Of a stretch of DNA of 64,000 bases, positions 59,092 to 64,000 are shown in pieces. The stretch comes from Patiria pectinifera (Eukaryota > Echinodermata > Asteroidea > Valvatida > Asterinidae). The notes under the pieces are model-generated. The model saw only the letters and a list, made by a program, of their open reading frames with translations. It was not told the origin of the DNA and did not search any database. The stretch covers positions 32,791,916 through 32,855,915 of the forward strand of contig CM057148.1 in the NCBI GenBank assembly GCA_029964075.1. The letters are read 5' to 3'. Within the stretch, counting starts at the first letter, position 1. Each line of letters opens with the position of its first letter. The position numbers and the translations under genes were made by a program.

Positions 59092-60264
59092 GTCAGTATC
59101 TAAACACTTGGTGTACTGTGTATGGCCAAAGTCACTGTATTTTATGGTATAGACCAGTCAGTGTTATGTAGCTTGGCCATGAAGTTGTCCTGTAAACATT
59201 TTATTAATTTGCAGATATCTGCAAAATTAAACACATTGTTCCCCCATGTCATGCACCTATAAGGGTTAACTAGCACACAATATATTGTGTGGTCTTTTTT
59301 GCTTTAAATTGGCTCTTATAGTACATACCAAGTCTATCAGGCCGTGACATTGGGCTATATGAGAGCATGCTCCCTGCTGTGTTGGTATTTTGTAGTCTGC
59401 AGGGGCAAAGCTCTCTTGTGCATGGAATTTTAAAGCTCTTAAACTCAATGAGATACAAATGTCTGATACAAATGTCAATGATCTTTCTTTCATGTTGTTT
59501 TATTTTTTGTAAAAAAGTAACCCAAAAAATTGTGTATTTTTAGCACTTCCGCCTCCTGTAATTTTGCCGTACAACGCCTGCTTGGCACAGCTTGGCATCA
59601 TTAGGCCAACAATTCTACAATGTAACACAGTTATCCCATAGAAAATTTAAAGAAATACTACACAAAAGGAAAATAGTTTTATGAGCAGCCACCAAAAAGT
59701 ACAATTTTTTCCCCCTTTTTGTCTTGCCTGAATGAATTTCAGGAAAGAGACCATGCAATCACTATGTCTGTCTGTGTGTCTATATGTGTATGTACTGGTA
59801 TTGTACCGTACCGGGGTACATGTATGTCTGTCCGTCCATACATGTATGTGGTATTTTGGTTAAAGCCTCAAAAAATTGCAGAAGTTGAAGTCCAATTGGA
59901 GCCAAACTCGGGTCATAGATGCAACATGGCAACCTTCATATGATATCTGTCAAAGGTCACATACTAAGGTCAAAGGTCACATACTAAGGTCAAAGATCAT
60001 GTGAAAGGAAACGGGCGAGACACCTGGTTCGAGAACCACCTTGTGATTATTTCAAATCACTGAGAATTGTATTACACATACGCGTAAATATAGTCAGGCA
60101 ACAACCATATCAAAATCCAAGTGCTTTTGTACACATATGTGGAGCGACACACACACACACAACCCCCACAAACGTGTTCACACCATCAGTCGTGGATGTC
60201 CTATTGTCCGTCTTTTGTTTGTACTTTTTAGGAAGACTCCCATAGCAGTGATGTAGTGCGTTGA

Positions 60265-60400
60265 CGCTGGGCCTTGGCCTTAAGGCTGCCTTAAGGCTGG
60301 ATTTTAGGGCCTTGGCCTTGGCCTCGAGGCTTGAGGGCAAAAGCCTTGGCCTTGGCCTTGGCCTTGAGGGTTCAGGGCCTTGCAATTTTGAGTCAAGGCT
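60265..60400. repeat. GGCCTT minisatellite, locus 1
   Basis: Many GGCCTTGGCCTTGGCCTTGA and AAGGCTGCCTTAAGG type units lie here. The same unit and orientation occur at 61326-61465, about 1 kb away. The reading frames across it are artefacts of the repeat. Confidence 0.7.
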
Positions 60401-60958
60401 TTTCAAGGCCCATAGATTTTTGCATTTTCCAGATAAATCTGTTCGAAATTTTGCTGTTACCATTTTAATCGTATTACCATGGAGGAGGGAAGCACCCTAT
60501 AGATTTGTGTGTTGGGCACACTTCCACTTTTGTAGCATCACATTTTGTTACCATTGTAGTAGATTTGCTGCAAAAATATTCCATACACCTGTGGGGCTAA
60601 TGAGATGATCACTTTAATTGCATATAACTATGGAATAGATCTGATAGGTTGTATATGTCTCCCTGATAAGTGCTAAAGATTTACATGTATCTGTTTTAGA
60701 TAATGCTGATATTTCTGACCATGTTGGGCCAGCAAATAAAAATTTCCCAAATCAGTTTCTTGGATCCCCCTTTTGTTACACTCGGGAGAATTGTGTGTCA
60801 ATATAGAAGTAAATCATTATTTTGTTTAGTTAAACCATATTGAAGACCTGAGCTTATACTTTAATAGATACAGTGCAGTCATAAAACGGTGTAGGCCTAT
60901 GCGAGGATGTTGATTGCAATTAAAGAAATGTTGTTCTTCGTAACGAGCAATTCATGAT

Positions 60959-61263
60959 AAGGGCGGATCCAGGGGGGCCAAAAGGGGCCATGCCCCCCCC
61001 CCCCAAAAAAAACGAAACCATTTTTTTTATGTGACGTCGAAATAAAGGCAGGCAATGAGTATACCACCGTCTTTTCCAAAAAAACATCGGTTAAAATGGT
61101 CAGAAATTGCCTCAAATCGCACCACAGAGCATCTCGAATCCAAACATTTTGGGGGGCTTAAGCGGGCCCCGAAGCCCAAGCCGTAACTTTTTGACCCACC
61201 TTTTTTTTGGGGGGGACCAAAATTTCTTTGCCCCCCCCCAAATTGTGTTCTGGATCCGCCCTT
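60959..61263. mobile_element. small TIR element with GGGCCC hairpin
   Basis: AAGGGCGGATCCAG at the left and CTGGATCCGCCCTT at the right are exact 14-bp inverses. Inside are C-runs and G-runs in mirrored order (about 60992 and 61209) and the GGCTTAAGCGGGCCCCGAAG word also found in the 4.2-kb element of intron 1. Confidence 0.65.
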
Positions 61264-61325
61264 GAGTGATGATGTGACACTCATGTGACTATAATTAGTT
61301 CTATATCAGTGGTCATTTCATAAAA

Positions 61326-61465
61326 CAGGGCCTTGGCCTTGGCCTTGGCCTTGAGGGTTAAGCCTTGGCCTCGAGACTTGAGGGTCAAAGCCTTGGCCTT
61401 GGCCTTGGCCTTGGCCTTGAGGGTCAAAGCCTTGGCCTTGGCCTTGAGGGTCAAAGCCTTTGCTC
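61326..61465. repeat. GGCCTT minisatellite, locus 2
   Basis: A run of GGCCTTGGCCTTGGCCTTGA with GGGTCAAAGCCTT spacers. It is a higher-order pattern: four to six hexamers, then a 13-bp spacer, repeated. Confidence 0.7.
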
Positions 61466-63048
61466 CAACACTGTCCCATAGGTTTTGTACACGACCCCAA
61501 TCGCGGTGTATGCTGGGAATCGTGGACGATATTGTTCTCTTTTGTTCTCTGGAATTTTGTGTCCACAGTTTGAATAGATGAACACGCCCATCTTTGTAAA
61601 TATTTTGTCCCTCTTTATGCACTAACTTTTTAGAAAGACATACATTACGTTTTGTACATATGCACATAAAAAGTGGACCTTCAGTCAATGGTGGACCCAA
61701 TGTCCACGATTTGATGTGTATACAGTACATGTTCACCCACATACTACTCACGTACAGGCTGGTTTGGGTGCAGCAGATCTGTTTGCTTTGCGCCATAATC
61801 TGTACACTGAGGCAAACATTAGACCATGAAAAGTCTCCTATTTGTTCTGACATAGTTGGTCCCTAATGTTGACACATGCTTTTCGTGTAGGTAAACACCA
61901 GGGCCCAATTTCATGGCGCTGCTTAGCTTATGATTTTCTGCTATTACCAGAGCCTTCGTCTATTTCATGGAGACTGTTAAGCAGTAACCACAGCAAAAGG
62001 CACGCTTGCCTCAAGAGGAAAGAGTTGTTTAAGTCAGTGACATAACAATAGAAATTTCCATGCGCGTGCCATCGTTAACACATCCGCATCATGAAATAGT
62101 GCTTAAGATTAGTGCAACTTTCTGCTACAGTAAGAACAACTTCTCCACTAATTGTTCAGCAGCGCCATGAAATTGGCCCAGACCATCTTTTTCCTGGATC
62201 CGTGTTATATCAAGATCAAAGAGTTCCAGTTTCATTTTTTTATTATTTTGTTTGGGAAAAAAAGTGTACCAAGCATTGTTTTTGTTTTGTGTGGTGTAAG
62301 ACAAAATAGGTACTAAAGGTAGGTTCACCATTGACTGTAACACCAACAACTTTCAAAATGTGATGTTTCAAAGTCTTAGGGGCCAGGTCGTGGGTCATAG
62401 CCATAACCAGTGGCCATCACAGTATCATCTCCTCATTAATTGTACAGGTCAGACAAACATTTCTGCAGCATGCCCGTAGATGTTCACACAATTCTTTGAA
62501 TGTTTGTGTCATGTAAGCTTGTCGGGTCTCGCTTAACGTAGTGTCTTGTGTTCCATGTAGGTAATGTACTTGTGTTTGGTAGTTTTGTGTTATTTTTGTA
62601 TGTCTAGGGATAGTCTAGGGATAAGCTGAAAAACTTGTGCTTCATTGTTATCCCTACATGTTGGTAATTAGCCGATTAATTAAATACTTCTGTAAATAAT
62701 TGTAATTTAATACATATACAACACCTGAATAAATCCCCGTCATCTGATTGGTGAATTGTAGATCACATGACATATTATTATTCGGTATAATGCACGGTGC
62801 GACCATGCGTTATACCCATGCGTTATACTGTTTCACTTTGCGCTTGTTCCATGACGCGGTATTTGCGTGCAAAATGCATGCTGGTGTGCGCGTTCAGCGT
62901 AGCGCGTATTGTTCCAAGGAGCCAGCGCTACAGCATTGGGTTCAAACATTTTCGTGAAGGGGTAGTTTAACATCTGTAAAATCAAAATAAATTGTAGTTT
63001 ATAATTTACCAATCAAATGACGAGAATTTATTCTGGTGTTGTATAAAA

Positions 63049-63210
63049 CAAATAACGAATGTTTTACGTTCGTGCGATGGAAAGAATAATTTCATTCGGT
63101 GACAGATTGAATGTTCTATTCCACTCGGCTTCGCCTCGTGGAATAGAACATTCAATCTGTCACCTCATGAAATTATTCTTACCATCGCACTCACAAACAT
63201 TCGTTATTTG
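63049..63210. repeat. foldback repeat with ~75-bp arms
   Basis: CAAATAACGAATGTTT, TCGTGCGATGG and TGACAGATTGAATGTTCTAT at the left pair with ATAGAACATTCAATCTGTCA, CCATCGCACTC and AACATTCGTTATTTG at the right. The centre is TCCACTCGGCTTCGCCTCGTGGA. It ends 150 bp before exon 9. Confidence 0.7.
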
Positions 63211-63360
63211 TATACTATTATTAATATTATTATTTATTATTGTAAAGGCATAGGGCCTACCTTTTACCAACATGAAATCAATGTTGAAATGTCACGTGCA
63301 CATAATCCTTCATTTTCTACCTCTTGTAATTGCTTGTGGATTTGTTTTGTGCTAAAGCAG

Positions 63361-63521
63361 ATGATGAAGAGACCTCGGGCTCGAGGAGCCAGGTAGATGA
63401 AACCAGCATTTATCATCCTCCTGATACATTGCAAATTCCTGCTGACATGTCACAGAGTGACTCTGCTTACTCATTTCCAGAAACTGATTCATCTAGTAGT
63501 CAGGATACGACATCTCCTGAG
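63361..63521 (+). CDS. MADD: MADD exon 9 (acidic Ser/Thr-rich linker)
   Basis: The acceptor GTGCTAAAGCAG and donor GTAAAT bracket 161 bases. Two bases complete the Asp codon begun in exon 8; it then reads DDEETSGSRSQVDETSIYHP, PDTLQIPADMSQSDSAYSFP and ETDSSSSQDTTSPE, 53 codons, ending at phase 0. It is poorly conserved, as expected for the linker after the DENN modules. The phase match and donor make it likely, but conservation gives weaker support than for exons 1-8. Confidence 0.75.
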
Positions 63522-64000
63522 GTAAATCATGTCATATGTTAGATATAATCCTTGTCAGTTTTGGCTGCATGCAGCTTTTGCTAAGTTAAAGCTTTTTTTC
63601 CAAGCTGGTCATATTTGAAATGATAAAACACACTTGATGAAAACACAACCTCAAAAACCCTAAACCTTTAAAAAAATTAACAGGTGTGGTTAGATATTTC
63701 TACTTTTAGTATACAACATGGTTGCTGAAATGGATCAATGAAATGCCGCGGTTGCCTGAGGTATAGTAAAAAGTATTAACAGCTAAAAAAATGTTTAAAA
63801 ATATCTCTCTTTCGTGCTCATTTTCACATTATTTCATTAAAAAAATTTGTCCGTTAAGACACCAGTATATTGGCACTTTTGAATTGTAAATGTGTTATTG
63901 TAGAGTATTAATACTGCTTATCTTAATATATCACACCCCTCAACACCTGATTCCCACCATGCCTTTCCCTATTTCCCATCATGCCCAACCTTGACAAATC
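63522..64000 (+). other. start of MADD intron 9
   Basis: The sequence after donor GTAAAT is AT-rich with no further exon visible. The gene continues beyond the window: the remaining middle and C-terminal parts of MADD are not here. Confidence 0.7.

Larger units (their letters stand above)
59092..63360 (+). other. MADD intron 8
   Basis: About 4.3 kb. It includes TGTCAAAGGTCACATACTAAGG repeats near 59948, two GGCCTT minisatellites (60265-60400 and 61326-61465), a small TIR element (60959-61263) and a foldback (63049-63210). A weak candidate exon is discussed at 60700. Confidence 0.75.

Noticed and set aside
61281-61853. 190-codon minus-strand frame with KAKALTLKAKAKAL repeats
   Set aside because: It is the translation of the GGCCTT minisatellite and not a gene.

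Overview
This is intron-bearing animal nuclear DNA, not bacterial. The only host protein-coding gene I can support is the 5' half of a MADD / Rab3-GEF (DENN-domain) gene on the + strand. Nine coding exons (19526-63521) join in frame to 691 codons with matching splice phases and consensus GT..AG borders. The rest of the protein, including the C-terminal part that gives the family its death-domain name, lies beyond base 64000. Frequent TACATGTA and TAGGCCTA words, an 18S rRNA relic and the state of the MADD protein suggest a marine deuterostome invertebrate, perhaps an echinoderm. That is inference, not shown.

Layout. 1-19390: upstream DNA, almost entirely repeats: TTAA-flanked MITEs, tRNA-like SINE relics, a pogo/Tigger-like MITE, a 3.07-kb higher-order repeat (A-B-B-A-B-B-A), a short telomere-type tract, and a pair of tandem TIR elements of which one carries a nested MITE. 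19391-20154: first coding exon. 20155-41877: 21.7-kb intron 1, filled by a head-to-tail array of a ~1.8-kb hairpin-ended repeat, a 4.2-kb element with ~0.9-kb inverted arms, a hAT-like element with an 8-bp target duplication, a dead non-LTR retrotransposon (minus strand) and an 18S rRNA pseudogene fragment (minus strand). 41878-63521: exons 2-9, separated by introns of 0.2 to 5.9 kb that carry further MITEs, foldback repeats and minisatellites. 63522-64000: start of intron 9.

The most informative structures are internal comparisons: three insertions whose pre-insertion sequence is visible in a paralogous repeat copy within the same window. These are a palindromic TTAA MITE (7641-8115 against 461-490), a 996-bp MITE (17539-18534 against 16441-16470) and a hAT-like element (32777-35614 against about 23820). 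Other observations are a 234-bp stop-free intron of length 3n inside the dDENN region of MADD, a cluster of eight GTCCTTCCGTTACC words in the large inverted-repeat element, and nuclear-receptor-like AGGTCA direct repeats inside repeat DNA. I saw no convincing sign of an unknown multi-gene system. The unusual content is transposon architecture.
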